A stretch of 64,000 nt of DNA from Patulibacter minatonensis DSM 18081 (GTDB lineage: Bacteria; Actinomycetota; Thermoleophilia; Solirubrobacterales; Solirubrobacteraceae), in contig NZ_KI912613.1 of assembly GCF_000519325.1 (NCBI RefSeq), positions 4,658,469 to 4,722,468 of the forward strand, in the 5' to 3' direction. The position numbers were made by a program, and so were the translations under genes. This document shows, piece after piece, positions 43,467 to 52,247 of the stretch. The notes beneath the pieces were generated by a model. It had not been told where the DNA came from. It saw only the letters and a program-made list of their open reading frames with translations, and did no database searches. Every line of letters begins with the position of its first letter. The stretch's first letter is position 1.

Positions 43467-45110
43467 TCAGGTGGTGGACACCGTCTCGGGGTCGACCGCC
43501 GCGAGGTTGGCGGCATCGGCGGGCTGGCCGGCCCACTGCCCTCCGGAGCAGTCGCGGGCGAGGACGACCCGCCGGGGGTTGCGGATCCCGGCGGCCCCGA
43601 CCAGCCCGCCGACGACCAGGAGCCCGCCGGACACCCCCATGCCGAGGCGGAAGCTCGAGACGCCGGCGTCCTTCGCCGCGTCCTGCAGCACCGCCGCCTC
43701 GCCGCGCTGCAACCCACGGACGTCGGGCCGCGAGAACGGGCTGTCGCGCAGCTCGTCCGCCGCCCGGACGGCCGCCGGCCCGAGGGCCCGCCCCTCGAGG
43801 CGATCGTCGACCCCGGACCCGAAGCCGGCGGCGACCGCCACGCCCACCCCGCCGATCGCGACGAGACCGGCGACCCGGGCGATCGCGTTGTTCACGCCCG
43901 ACGCGGCACCGGCGTTGCGGGCCTCGGCGTCCGCGAGCACCGTAGCCGTGAGCGGCGCGACGGTCATCGAGAGGCCGAGCGCGAACAGCGCCACCGCCGG
44001 GAGCAGGTCGGTCAGGTAGGAGACGTCGGCGTCCAGGCGCAGGAGGAGGAGCAGGCCGGCGCCGGCGATCAGGGGCCCGGCGCCCATGAAGAACCGGGGT
44101 CCGTGGCGGTCCGCCAGCGCCCCGAAGCGCCCGGCGAAGAGCAGCATCACGATCGTCACCGGGAGCATCGCGGCGCCGGCCTTCAGCGCGTCCCAGCCGG
44201 CGACCTGTTGCAGGAAGATCACGAGGTAGAACGTGAGGAGCGCGAGACCCGCGTACATCACGAACGTCTCGACGTTGCCGACCACGAAGTTGCGCCGGGT
44301 GAACAGCCCGAGCGGCAGCATCGGGTCCGGCGAGCGGTCCTCGTAGACCACGAACACGACGAGCAGGACGACGCCGCCGACCAGCGGCCCGAGGACGTCG
44401 GGCGCGCCCCAGCCGCCGAGCGGCTGCTGGATCAGGCCGAACGTGATCGCGCCGAGCCCGGTCGCGCAGAGCAGCGCGCCGGGCACGTCCACGTGGCGGG
44501 TCCGGTCGCGGGACGCCGCCGCCGGGATCACCCGGGCGATCAGGACCAGCGTCCCGAGCACCAGCGGGACGTTGATGAGGAACACCCAGTGCCACGACAG
44601 CGCGTCGACGAGCCAGCCGCCCAGGAGCGGTCCGATCGCGGCCCCGATGCCGCTCCAGGCGGTCCAGGTGCCGATCGCGCGGTTGCGCTCGTCGGCGTCG
44701 AACACCGACACGATCACCGCCAGTGCCGCCGGCGTCAGCGCCGCGCCGGACGCCCCCTGCAGCGCCCGGCCGATCACGAGCACCTCGATCGACGGGGCGA
44801 GCGCGCACAGCACGGACGTCACGCCGAAGCCGGCGACGCCGAGGAGGAAGACGCGCCGCTCGCCGAGGACGTCGCCGAGCGACCCGGCGACGAGGAGCAG
44901 CGACCCGAGCGTCAGCAGGTACCCGTTGGTCACCCACTGCTGCCCGGCGAGCCCGCCCCCGAGGTCGTCGCGGATCTGCGGCAGGGCCACGTTGACGACG
45001 CTGCCGTCGATCATCACGATCGTCGAGCCGAGGACGCAGGCCAGGAGCGTCAGGCGCTTGGTCCGGGCGTCGGCGGCGACCTTCGCCGGCGGTGGTGGTT
45101 CAGGTCGCAT
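43467..45110 (-). CDS. DHA2-family (14-TM) MFS drug exporter
   Basis: A 547-aa exporter. TM1 carries VMIDGSVVNVALPQI (DHA motif D1). Motif A (GSLGDVLGERRVFLLGV), motif B around IGRALQGASGAALTP and motif C (WSGIGAAIGPLLGGWLVD) are present. About 14 helices, EmrB/QacA-like. The C-terminal 90 residues after TM14 are partly soluble. The start ATG overlaps the stop of the small Cys-rich gene by 11 bp, so both belong to one operon. Substrates unknown. Confidence 0.9.
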   Translation of the reverse strand: MRPEPPPPAKVAADARTKRLTLLACVLGSTIVMIDGSVVNVALPQIRDDLGGGLAGQQWVTNGYLLTLGSLLLVAGSLGDVLGERRVFLLGVAGFGVTSVLCALAPSIEVLVIGRALQGASGAALTPAALAVIVSVFDADERNRAIGTWTAWSGIGAAIGPLLGGWLVDALSWHWVFLINVPLVLGTLVLIARVIPAAASRDRTRHVDVPGALLCATGLGAITFGLIQQPLGGWGAPDVLGPLVGGVVLLVVFVVYEDRSPDPMLPLGLFTRRNFVVGNVETFVMYAGLALLTFYLVIFLQQVAGWDALKAGAAMLPVTIVMLLFAGRFGALADRHGPRFFMGAGPLIAGAGLLLLLRLDADVSYLTDLLPAVALFALGLSMTVAPLTATVLADAEARNAGAASGVNNAIARVAGLVAIGGVGVAVAAGFGSGVDDRLEGRALGPAAVRAADELRDSPFSRPDVRGLQRGEAAVLQDAAKDAGVSSFRLGMGVSGGLLVVGGLVGAAGIRNPRRVVLARDCSGGQWAGQPADAANLAAVDPETVSTT

Positions 45111-45282
45111 CGTCGTCCCTCCGGGGCTCGAAGCCGTCGCAGCGCACCACGGGCATCCGCGGGTACTTCGGGAAGCGGTCGTCCTCGCGGGCCCGGCCGC
45201 ACAGGGAGAACCGCGATCCGCGGGTGTTGCCGACGACGCGCTGGAACGCGCACGCGTCGCAGAGGCCGAAGCTCGGGGGCAC
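45100..45282 (-). CDS. Small Cys-containing conserved protein (60 aa)
   Basis: A 60-aa protein: CDAC near the N terminus, then FSLCGRAREDDRFPKYPRMPV and RCDGFEP. The pattern CxxC ... C ... (R/K)FPKYPxxPVxxCxGFEP is one I recognise from short conserved actinobacterial proteins of unknown role; four Cys could bind zinc. GTG 45282 lies 6 nt after GATACT (45289-45294, minus strand). It overlaps the exporter gene by 11 bp. Confidence 0.75.
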   Translation of the reverse strand: MPPSFGLCDACAFQRVVGNTRGSRFSLCGRAREDDRFPKYPRMPVVRCDGFEPRRDDDAT

Positions 45283-45371
45283 CGCCGCAGTATCCCCTGC
45301 CGGGAGCCCCGCCCCGGAGCGATCGGCCGTGGAGCCCGGACCGGCCCCGGACGGCGGCGCCCGGCGGGCCC

Positions 45372-45402
45372 TTGACCTCGAGCGCGCTCGAACTCCTACG
45401 GT
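45372..45402 (+). promoter_or_regulatory. MerR-type promoter of the heterodimeric ABC exporter
   Basis: -35 TTGACC (45372-45377), 19-bp spacer, -10 TACGGT (45397-45402). The spacer begins with the perfect 14-bp palindrome TCGAGCGCGCTCGA (45378-45391). A long spacer holding a dyad is the hallmark of MerR-family activated promoters, many of which control drug exporters. Confidence 0.65.
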
Positions 45403-45409
45403 GACCCAT

Positions 45410-47314
45410 GTGCACCGTCCCGCGCCCGAAACCCCCGGCGGCGTCCGGCCCGGATCCGGCGTCCGTACCATCGGTTCCGTGGGTACGTTCCGTCGCCTGC
45501 TCGGATTCCTGCGGCCGTACCGCCGGCTCTGGGCCGTCTCCTTCGTCCTCGCCCTCCTCGCGATGGGCGTCACCGTCCTCAGCCCCGCGCTGATCGGCCA
45601 CGCGATCGACCGCATCCGCGACGGCGACAAGGGCGGCCTGACCGAGTTCGCGGTCGCGCTCGCGCTGCTCGGGATCGGGCGGATGGTCCTCACGATCGGG
45701 CGGCGCCTCGTCGCGGGCCGGGTCTCGCTCGGGGTGGAGCAGGACCTCCGCGACCGGCTGTACGGGCACCTCCAGGCGCTCGACCTCGGGTTCTTCGACC
45801 GGTGGCAGACCGGGCAGCTGATGTCGCGCGCGACCGTCGACCTGAGCGCCGTGCGCTTCTTCCTCGGCTACGGGCTCGTGTTCGTCGTCCAGTCGCTCCT
45901 GACGGTCGTCCTCGCCGCGATCGCGATGACGATCCAGCAACCGCTGCTCGCCCTCGCGTGCCTCGTGCCGGCACCGCTGATCGTCTTCGTCGGGCACGCC
46001 TACGGGGTCCGTGGCCGACCGGCGCAGCAGGACGCCCAGCAGGCGGTGGCCGAGGTCACCGCGTCCGCCGAGGAGTCGATCTCCGGGATCCGGGTCGTCA
46101 AGGCGTTCGCCGCGGAGGACCGGCGGCAGGAGGCGTTCGGCGAGGCCGTCGAGCACGCCTTCCAGAAGCAGCTCCGGGCCGTCCGGATCGACGCGTCGTT
46201 CCAGCCGGTCGTGCAGTTCCTGCCGCAGATCAGCCTGGCGATCGTGCTCCTCGTCGGTGGGCGGATGGTCGTCGACGACACGATCTCCCTCGGGCAGTTC
46301 ACCGCGTTCTTCGTCTACGTGATGATGCTCGTCCAGCCGCTGCGGTCGCTCGGCGTGATGCTCGGCCTCGGCCAGCGCGCGACGGCGTCCGGCGCCCGGC
46401 TGTTCCAGGTGCTCGACCGCGCCCCGGACATCGTGGCGCCCGAGGGCGCCGCCCTGCGGACGCTCCCCCTCGCGACCGAGGGCGCGGCGATCGGCGCGGT
46501 CGAGTTCGACGACGTGACGCTGCGCTACCCGGACCAGGACACCCCCGCCCTCAGCGACGTCTCGGTGTCCGTCCTCGCTGGCGAGCGGGTCGCGATCGTG
46601 GGCCAGACCGGCTCGGGCAAGACCGCGCTCGTGCAGCTCCTCCCCCGCCTCTACGACCCCGAGCGGGGGCGCGTCCTGATCGACGGGGTCGACGTCCGCG
46701 ACCTCGACCCGACGGCGCTGCGCCACGAGATCGCGATCATCGACGACGACCCGTTCCTCTTCACCGCGACGGTGGCGGAGAACATCGCCTACGCGGCCCC
46801 CGGCGCGACCCGGGCGGAGATCGAGGGCGCCGCACGCCGCGCCCGCGCGCACGAGTTCGTCACGGAGCTGCCGGACGGCTACGACACGGTCGTCGGCGAG
46901 CGCGGACTGACGCTCTCCGGCGGCCAGCGCCAGCGGCTGGCGATCGCCCGCGCGCTCCTGGCCGGTCCTGCCCCCGGGACCGCCGAGCGGCCCGGCGACG
47001 CCGGACAGGGCCCGCGGATCCTCGTCCTCGACGACGCCACGTCGAACGTCGACGCCTCCACCGAGCAGGAGATCACCGCCGGGCTGCGCGAGGTCATGCG
47101 CGGCCGCACGACGCTGGTGATCGCCCACCGGCTCTCCACCGTCCTGCTCGCCGACCGCGTCGTCGTCCTGCACCAGGGGCGCGTCGCCGACGTCGGGACG
47201 CACCAGGACCTCGTCGAGCGCTCCGAGCTCTACCGCGAGATCGTCACCTACGGGATGGCGGACCAGGTCTTCCTGAGCCGCGAGGATCGCCCGACGGAGG
47301 TGCAGGAGGCATGA
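45410..47314 (+). CDS. ABC exporter, subunit A (degenerate ATP site)
   Basis: A 634-aa fused TMD-NBD. Six helices (about residues 35-310) precede the NBD: Walker A GQTGSGKTA, Q/D-loop region HEIAIIDDDPFLFTATVAENIAYA, signature LSGGQRQRLAIARAL and Walker B ILVLDDATSNVD. The catalytic Glu of Walker B is Asp, as in the degenerate half of TM287/288- or BmrCD-like heterodimers. GTG 45410 sits 7 nt after the -10. It overlaps subunit B by 4 bp. Likely exports drugs or lipids. Confidence 0.92.
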   Translation: MHRPAPETPGGVRPGSGVRTIGSVGTFRRLLGFLRPYRRLWAVSFVLALLAMGVTVLSPALIGHAIDRIRDGDKGGLTEFAVALALLGIGRMVLTIGRRLVAGRVSLGVEQDLRDRLYGHLQALDLGFFDRWQTGQLMSRATVDLSAVRFFLGYGLVFVVQSLLTVVLAAIAMTIQQPLLALACLVPAPLIVFVGHAYGVRGRPAQQDAQQAVAEVTASAEESISGIRVVKAFAAEDRRQEAFGEAVEHAFQKQLRAVRIDASFQPVVQFLPQISLAIVLLVGGRMVVDDTISLGQFTAFFVYVMMLVQPLRSLGVMLGLGQRATASGARLFQVLDRAPDIVAPEGAALRTLPLATEGAAIGAVEFDDVTLRYPDQDTPALSDVSVSVLAGERVAIVGQTGSGKTALVQLLPRLYDPERGRVLIDGVDVRDLDPTALRHEIAIIDDDPFLFTATVAENIAYAAPGATRAEIEGAARRARAHEFVTELPDGYDTVVGERGLTLSGGQRQRLAIARALLAGPAPGTAERPGDAGQGPRILVLDDATSNVDASTEQEITAGLREVMRGRTTLVIAHRLSTVLLADRVVVLHQGRVADVGTHQDLVERSELYREIVTYGMADQVFLSREDRPTEVQEA

Positions 47315-49227
47315 GCACCCCGGACGCCCCCCGCGGCCGCGGCACGTTCCTCGCGGACGTCCGGCGTCGCCGCGCGGCGACGCGCGGCCGGGGCCGCAGG
47401 ATCCGCAACCTCTTCGGCATGCTGCGGCCCTACCGCGGGCGGCTCGTGCTGCTCGGCATCGCGCTGCTGCTGTCGACCGGGGCGATGCTCGCACCGGCGC
47501 CGCTCGTCCAGCGCGCCGTCGACGACGGCCTCGCCGACGGCGACCTGGACGCGCTGACCACGCTGGTGGTGGCGTTCGTCGTGATCTCGCTGATCGGCCT
47601 GGTGGCGAGCATGGCGCTCGCCCGCCTCGTGGGCTGGCTCGGCGCGCGCCTGTTGTCCGACCTGCGCGAGCGGATCTTCCGGCACCTGCTGACGATGCCC
47701 GTCGCCTACCACGAGCGCCAGCGCGCCGGCGTCCTCGTCTCGCGGATGACGAACGACGTCGACGCGCTGCAGCAGATGATCTCGTCGAGCCTCGTCACGC
47801 TCGTGCAGTCGCTGCTCCTGCTCGCGGGCTCCATCGTGATCCTGCTGACGTTGGACGTGAAGCTCGCGCTGATCACGTTCACGACGATCCCGGTGCTCCT
47901 GATCGGGTCGCTCGCGTTCCGCCTGGCGTCGGTCGACGCGTTCGCCCGGACCCGCGAGACGATCGGCGCGATCACCGCCCATCTGCAGGAGACGCTGTCG
48001 GGCGTCCGCGTGATCCGCTCCTACGGCCGCGAGCGCGCCCACCTCGACCGCTTCACCGAGCTCGGCGACGACAACCGCGCCGCGAACATGAAGACGGTCT
48101 ACCTGAACGCCGCGTACTTCCCGGCGGTCGAGTACCTGTCGACCGCGGCGATCGTGATCGTGCTGCTCGTCGGCGGCCACGAGGCCATCGCCGGCGCGGT
48201 GACGATCGGCGTGCTCGTCGGCTTCGTCACGGCGCTGGACAACTTCTTCGGCCCGATCACGGACCTCTCGAACGTCTACACCACGTTCCAGTCGGGCATG
48301 GCGGCCCTCGACAAGATCGGCGACCTGCTGGAGCAGGAGTCGACGCTGACCGACCCCGAGCACCCGGTCGCGGTCCCGAGCCCCCTGCGCGGCGAGCTCC
48401 GCTTCGACCACGTGACGTTCTCCTACGGCGCGACGAAGGCCGGTGTCACCGCCACGACGGTGCTCGACGACGTCGACCTCGTGATCCCCGCCGGGGCGAC
48501 GGTCGCGCTCGTCGGCGCGACGGGCGCCGGCAAGTCGACGATCGCGAAGCTCGCCACGCGGTTCGCCGACCCGACCGAGGGCCGCGTCCTGCTCGACGGC
48601 GTCGACCTGCGGGACCTCCGGCAGAACGACCTGCGCTCCCGGATGGGGATCGTGCCGCAGGAGGGCTACCTGTTCTCCGGCACCGTCGCCGAGAACATCG
48701 CCTTCGGCCGGATCGGCGCGACGCGCGAGGAGGTCGAGGACGCCGTCGACCGCATCGGCGCACGCGAGATCCTGGACGCGCTCCCCCGCGGGCTCGACAC
48801 GACCGTCGGCGAGCGCGGTACGTCGCTGTCGGCGGGCCAGCGGCAGCTCGTCGCGTTCGCCCGCGCCCTGATCGCGGGGACGCCCGCCGACCGGGCGGGC
48901 GGCGACGACGAGGCCCAGCGGACGCTGCACCGCGGGATCGGCGGTCCGGCGATCCTCGTGCTCGACGAGGCGACCGCGAACGTCGATCTCCGCACGGAGC
49001 GCCGCATCGAGGAGGCGCTGGCCACCCTCCTGGAGGGGCGCACCGCGATCGTGATCGCCCACCGCCTGTCGACGATCCGCACCGCGGACCTGATCGTCGT
49101 CGTCGACCGGGGGCGCGTCGTCGAGTCGGGGTCGCACGAAGAATTGCTGCAGCAGGGCGGCGCGTACGCCACGCTGCACCGGGACTGGCAGCACGGCACC
49201 GAGGACGCCGCGGCCGCCCTCCCGTAG
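47311..49227 (+). CDS. ABC exporter, subunit B (canonical Walker B)
   Basis: A 638-aa TMD-NBD partner. The TMD includes VAYHERQRAGVLVSRMTNDVDALQQMISSSL. NBD: Walker A GATGAGKSTIAKLA, Q-loop RMGIVPQEGYLFSGTVAENIAFG, Walker B ILVLDEATANVD with the catalytic Glu, and IAHRLST. Its signature is LSAGQRQLV, off-consensus, which would complete the degenerate site with subunit A. Asymmetry in both halves supports a heterodimer. An Arg-rich N terminus (ADVRRRRAATRGRGRR) precedes TM1. Confidence 0.92.
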   Translation: MSTPDAPRGRGTFLADVRRRRAATRGRGRRIRNLFGMLRPYRGRLVLLGIALLLSTGAMLAPAPLVQRAVDDGLADGDLDALTTLVVAFVVISLIGLVASMALARLVGWLGARLLSDLRERIFRHLLTMPVAYHERQRAGVLVSRMTNDVDALQQMISSSLVTLVQSLLLLAGSIVILLTLDVKLALITFTTIPVLLIGSLAFRLASVDAFARTRETIGAITAHLQETLSGVRVIRSYGRERAHLDRFTELGDDNRAANMKTVYLNAAYFPAVEYLSTAAIVIVLLVGGHEAIAGAVTIGVLVGFVTALDNFFGPITDLSNVYTTFQSGMAALDKIGDLLEQESTLTDPEHPVAVPSPLRGELRFDHVTFSYGATKAGVTATTVLDDVDLVIPAGATVALVGATGAGKSTIAKLATRFADPTEGRVLLDGVDLRDLRQNDLRSRMGIVPQEGYLFSGTVAENIAFGRIGATREEVEDAVDRIGAREILDALPRGLDTTVGERGTSLSAGQRQLVAFARALIAGTPADRAGGDDEAQRTLHRGIGGPAILVLDEATANVDLRTERRIEEALATLLEGRTAIVIAHRLSTIRTADLIVVVDRGRVVESGSHEELLQQGGAYATLHRDWQHGTEDAAAALP

Positions 49228-49316
49228 TGCCCGGCGGCGGACCCGTCGCCGCGACCCCGACCCGATCACCGTCCGGGCACCGCAACCCTGCGGGCCCCGG
49301 TCGGTTGTGACCACTG

Positions 49317-50369
49317 ATGCCCCCACGCCGCACCGCACCCGCCCTCGCGTCGGCCGCCCTGCTCGCGGCGGTCGTGGCCCCCGCCGCGGCGCACGCCGCG
49401 TCCGGCGGCCTGAGCTCCGAGGCGACGCCGACCCCCGCGAACCCGCCGGGCACGTCCGCGGCGGCGTCGCCCGCGGCCGCCACGCGCGCGGCCTCCACCC
49501 GGCCCACGTCGCGCGCCACGATCGTGCTCGCGTCCTCGTCGAAGGTCACCGCACGGACGTCGCCGAACTCGTCGAAGCGCGCCGGGACGATGAGGAACGG
49601 CGAGGTCACCCGCGTCCGCTGCCAGGTCAACTCGACCGAGGCCGTCACGAGCGGCCGCTACGGCACGTCGAAGGTCTGGAACCGGGTCAAGCTCTCCAAC
49701 GGGCGGATGGGCTACGTCCCGGACGTGTACATGAACACGTCGAGCAAGAACTCGCTCGTCGCGCCCTACTGCGGCTTCCCGGACCCCAAGCCGGTCAGCG
49801 GGAACCCCGGCCAGGGGCGCTGCAGCTCGGTCGCGTCCGTCGACCTCGTGCAGGTGCCGACGAAGCCGAACGGCGACCCGGACCCCGTCGCGTTCACGCA
49901 GCTCGCGGCGCCGTTCGCGAAGCAGTCGAAGGCCGCCACGAAGGTCCCCGCCGCCGTCACCCTCGCGCAGGGGATCCTCGAGTCCGCGTCCGGCACGCTC
50001 GCGGCCGGCGCGAACAACTACTTCGGCATCAAGGCGCAGGCCGTCGCCGGGTCCCCCGGCACGTTCTCGTGGGGCCAGAACGCGGTCGGCTGCGTCCACA
50101 AGCAGACGAACGAGTCCGAGGGCGGCCGCACGGTCCGCCAGATCGCCTCGTTCCGGATGTACACCGACATGCGCGGATCGTTCGTCGACCACGGCCTGTT
50201 CCTCGTGCAGAACAGCCGCTATGCCCCGGCGTTCAAGTACACGGACGACCCGGAGCAGTTCGCCAAGGCGATCCACAAGGCCGGCTACGCGACCGACCCG
50301 TCCTACAGCTCCAGCCTGATCAAGCTGATGAACCGGCCGGAGCTGGACCTCAAGCAGTACGACGAGTAG
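49317..50369 (+). CDS. Secreted glucosaminidase-domain protein with SH3-like region
   Basis: A 350-aa exported cell-wall hydrolase candidate. A signal peptide (cleavage near AHAA, about residue 28) is followed by a Thr/Ala/Pro-rich linker, an SH3-like segment (about 95-145: RVRCQVNSTEAVTSGRYGTSKVWNRVKLSNGRMGYVPDVYM) and a glucosaminidase (FlgJ/LytD-like) domain (about 190-350). The latter has LAQGILESASGTLAAGANNYFGIKA, with the probable catalytic Glu in ILES, and YTDDPEQFAKAIHKAGYATDPSY. It probably trims peptidoglycan glycan strands. Confidence 0.88.
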   Translation: MPPRRTAPALASAALLAAVVAPAAAHAASGGLSSEATPTPANPPGTSAAASPAAATRAASTRPTSRATIVLASSSKVTARTSPNSSKRAGTMRNGEVTRVRCQVNSTEAVTSGRYGTSKVWNRVKLSNGRMGYVPDVYMNTSSKNSLVAPYCGFPDPKPVSGNPGQGRCSSVASVDLVQVPTKPNGDPDPVAFTQLAAPFAKQSKAATKVPAAVTLAQGILESASGTLAAGANNYFGIKAQAVAGSPGTFSWGQNAVGCVHKQTNESEGGRTVRQIASFRMYTDMRGSFVDHGLFLVQNSRYAPAFKYTDDPEQFAKAIHKAGYATDPSYSSSLIKLMNRPELDLKQYDE

Positions 50370-50378
50370 CGGGCCGCG

Positions 50379-50403
50379 GCCCGTCGGTCCCCGACCGGCG
50401 GGC
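50379..50403. terminator. Bidirectional terminator, glucosaminidase/ndh
   Basis: GCCCGTCGGTC and GACCGGCGGGC, 11-bp stem with one wobble pair and a CCC loop, between convergent stops 50369 and 50410. Confidence 0.7.
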
Positions 50404-50409
50404 CGCCCC

Positions 50410-51807
50410 TCAACCGACCACGGGAGGGACGGTCGCGTCGGCGTCCTCCGCGTCGGGCGCCGGGGCGGTCTCCGCGGCCTCCGTCGCCGTGCCCTCGTCG
50501 GGATCGCCCAGGGAGCTGTCCGCCGCGGCATCGAGCCGCCCCGGGTGGCCGAGCCGCCCCAGCTCCGAGCCGTCGCGGCCGAAGAACAGGCCGACGGTCC
50601 AGTCGGCCACGAGGCGCACCTTGCGCTTCGTGCCGGGCATCGAGAGCAGGTGGTAGGTCCGCGCGATGAACCACGCGGGCACGCCACGCCAGCGCAGGCC
50701 CATCGTCGACGCGACGGCCTTGCCGCGCCCGAGGTCGACGAAGACGCCGAGCGTCTTGTAGGTGAACTTCCGCGGCCTGCGATCGGAGATGACCCGGACC
50801 ACGTTGTCGGCGACCTTCCGGCCCTGGCGGATCGCGTGCTGCGCCGTCGGGGGCGACGGCCGGTCGAGGTCGAGCGGGTCGGGGACATGGGCGGCGTCGC
50901 CGATCGCCCAGACGCCCGGGGCGCCGGCCGCGCGCATCGCCCGGTCGACGACGATCCGGCCGCTGCGCTCGTCGAGCTGCAGCCCGAGCCGCTTGACGAC
51001 GGGGCTCGGCTTCACGCCGGCGGTCCAGACCACGGTGCGGCACGGCAGGACCTCGCCGCCCGCGAGCGTCGCCGTATCGGCCGTCAGCGCGTCGATGGTG
51101 GTGCCGGTGCGGATCTCGATGCCCCGCGCCTTCAGCTCGCGCACCGCGAAGTCGGCCAACGACTCGGGGATCTCCGGCATCACCCGGTCGCGGGCCTCCA
51201 CCAGGAGGAACCGCACGCCCTGGTCCCGGCAGCGGGGGTAGCGGTCGAGGAGGTCGGTCGCGAAGTCCTGGAGCTCGGCGAGGCCCTCGAGTCCCGCGTA
51301 GCCCGCGCCCACGAAGACGAACGTCAGCCACTCCGCACGGGCCTTCGGGTCGTCGATGCCCTCCGCGATCTCGAGGCTCTGCAGCAGGCGGTTGCGCAGC
51401 GCGATCGCCTCGGGCAGCGTCTTCATCCCGACGGCGTGCTCGGCGAGCCCGGGGATGGGGAGCGTCCGCGAGACCGAGCCGACCGACACGATCAGGTGGT
51501 CGTACGGGAGCTCCTCCTCGCGCCCGTCGCCGGTCGTCACCTGCAGGACCTTGCGCGCAGGGTCCGCGCCGGTGACCGAGCCGAGGCGCAGGTGGGTGTG
51601 CCGCAGCTGCTCGCGGAGCGGGACGACCGCGTGACGGGGCTCCAGCGTGCCCGCCGCCGCTCCGGGCAGGAGCGGCGTGTAGAGCATGAAGTTCTGGTCC
51701 GACACGAGCGTGACCTGCGCGCTGTTGTGGGGCAGCTTGCGCTCGAGCCGGCGTGCCGCCTCGAGCCCTCCGAAGCCGCCGCCGGCGATCACGATGTTCC
51801 AGGCCAT
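50410..51807 (-). CDS. ndh: Type II NADH dehydrogenase-like FAD oxidoreductase
   Basis: A 465-aa flavoprotein passing electrons from NAD(P)H to quinone at the membrane without proton pumping. FAD motif IVIAGGGFGGLEAARRL, NAD motif FVFVGAGYAGLEGLAEL, and the second FAD signature GVWAIGDAAHVPDP are present, with TAQHAIRQGRKVADNV as the quinone-side motif. The C-terminal region carries amphipathic helices (VPAWFIARTYHLLSMPGTKRKVRLVADWTVGLFFGRD) that may attach to membrane, followed by an acidic disordered tail. TACGCT (51814-51819) lies 6 nt before the ATG. Confidence 0.88.
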   Translation of the reverse strand: MAWNIVIAGGGFGGLEAARRLERKLPHNSAQVTLVSDQNFMLYTPLLPGAAAGTLEPRHAVVPLREQLRHTHLRLGSVTGADPARKVLQVTTGDGREEELPYDHLIVSVGSVSRTLPIPGLAEHAVGMKTLPEAIALRNRLLQSLEIAEGIDDPKARAEWLTFVFVGAGYAGLEGLAELQDFATDLLDRYPRCRDQGVRFLLVEARDRVMPEIPESLADFAVRELKARGIEIRTGTTIDALTADTATLAGGEVLPCRTVVWTAGVKPSPVVKRLGLQLDERSGRIVVDRAMRAAGAPGVWAIGDAAHVPDPLDLDRPSPPTAQHAIRQGRKVADNVVRVISDRRPRKFTYKTLGVFVDLGRGKAVASTMGLRWRGVPAWFIARTYHLLSMPGTKRKVRLVADWTVGLFFGRDGSELGRLGHPGRLDAAADSSLGDPDEGTATEAAETAPAPDAEDADATVPPVVG

Positions 51808-51936
51808 GGTGGGAGCGTATGCCCCGATCCGTCATGAGGCGAACGGCACGACGCCACGTGTGCCGATCGGCGCGTGGCGCGTGTGCGCGGTCGCACGGGG
51901 GCGTGGGACGGGCGTGCCGCGTTCCGGGCCGGCCGT

Positions 51937-51960
51937 GCGGTTTCCCGGCGGGGGAACCGC
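51937..51960. terminator. Second hairpin downstream of tRNA-Gln
   Basis: GCGGTTTCCC and GGGGAACCGC around GGCG, 10 bp with one wobble pair. It may back up the tRNA terminator. The remaining 51808-51936 holds the ndh promoter and nothing else I can name. Confidence 0.45.
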
Positions 51961-51972
51961 TGCCGGAACGAG

Positions 51973-51998
51973 AAGAGCGCCCCGTGAGGGACGCTCTT
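51973..51998 (-). terminator. tRNA-Gln terminator
   Basis: AAGAGCGTCCC and GGGGCGCTCTT (minus strand) pair over 11 bp with one G-U around a 4-nt loop, 6 bp past the tRNA 3' end. Confidence 0.7.
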
Positions 51999-52004
51999 CG
52001 TCGA

Positions 52005-52076
52005 CTGCCGGACAAGGACTCGAACCTTGAATGCTGGTACCAGAAACCAGTGTGTTGCCAATTACACCATCCGGCA
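52005..52076 (-). tRNA. tRNA-Gln (anticodon CTG)
   Basis: A 72-nt cloverleaf: acceptor TGCCGGA / TCCGGCA with discriminator G, D-arm with AATTGG loop, anticodon stem CTGGT / ACCAG with loop TTCTGGT (CTG at 34-36), short variable loop, T-arm CAAGG-TTCGAGT-CCTTG. CCA is not encoded. It reads CAG, the dominant Gln codon at this GC. The upstream -10 TATCAT at 52110-52115 is plausible. Confidence 0.96.
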
Positions 52077-52109
52077 AGGGCGGCCGCCGAGGCGGAACCG
52101 CGGTCGCGG

Positions 52110-52115
52110 ATGATA
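52110..52115 (-). promoter_or_regulatory. -10 element of tRNA-Gln
   Basis: TATCAT on the minus strand, 33 bp before the mature tRNA 5' end; no convincing -35. Confidence 0.45.
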
Positions 52116-52170
52116 GCGGGGACTTCGTCGGCGCGCGGTGCGGCACCGCCCTGCCCTCGGCGGGTATGCA

Positions 52171-52228
52171 GAGCCCCGCCGGCGTCCGACGCGGTCGGGC
52201 CCGAGACGCTCGGGGCGGGGCCCGCTCC
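52171..52228. repeat. Structured intergenic repeat, tandem copy 1
   Basis: A 58-bp unit. Its last 29 bp (52200-52228) are identical to the last 29 bp of the next copy. It has a central 6-bp hairpin (CCCGAG-ACG-CTCGGG) and outer arms CCCCGCC / GGCGGGG. A 19-bp spacer separates it from copy 2. Confidence 0.8.
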
Positions 52229-52247
52229 CCGCCGTTGCGGGTGCGCC

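Noticed and set aside
41641-44937. 1098-codon open frame on the minus strand
   Set aside because: It is the TetR frame left open by high GC across the exporter and hydroquinone reductase genes. Only the last 203 codons show protein-like sequence; the rest is Arg/Gly/Pro-rich.
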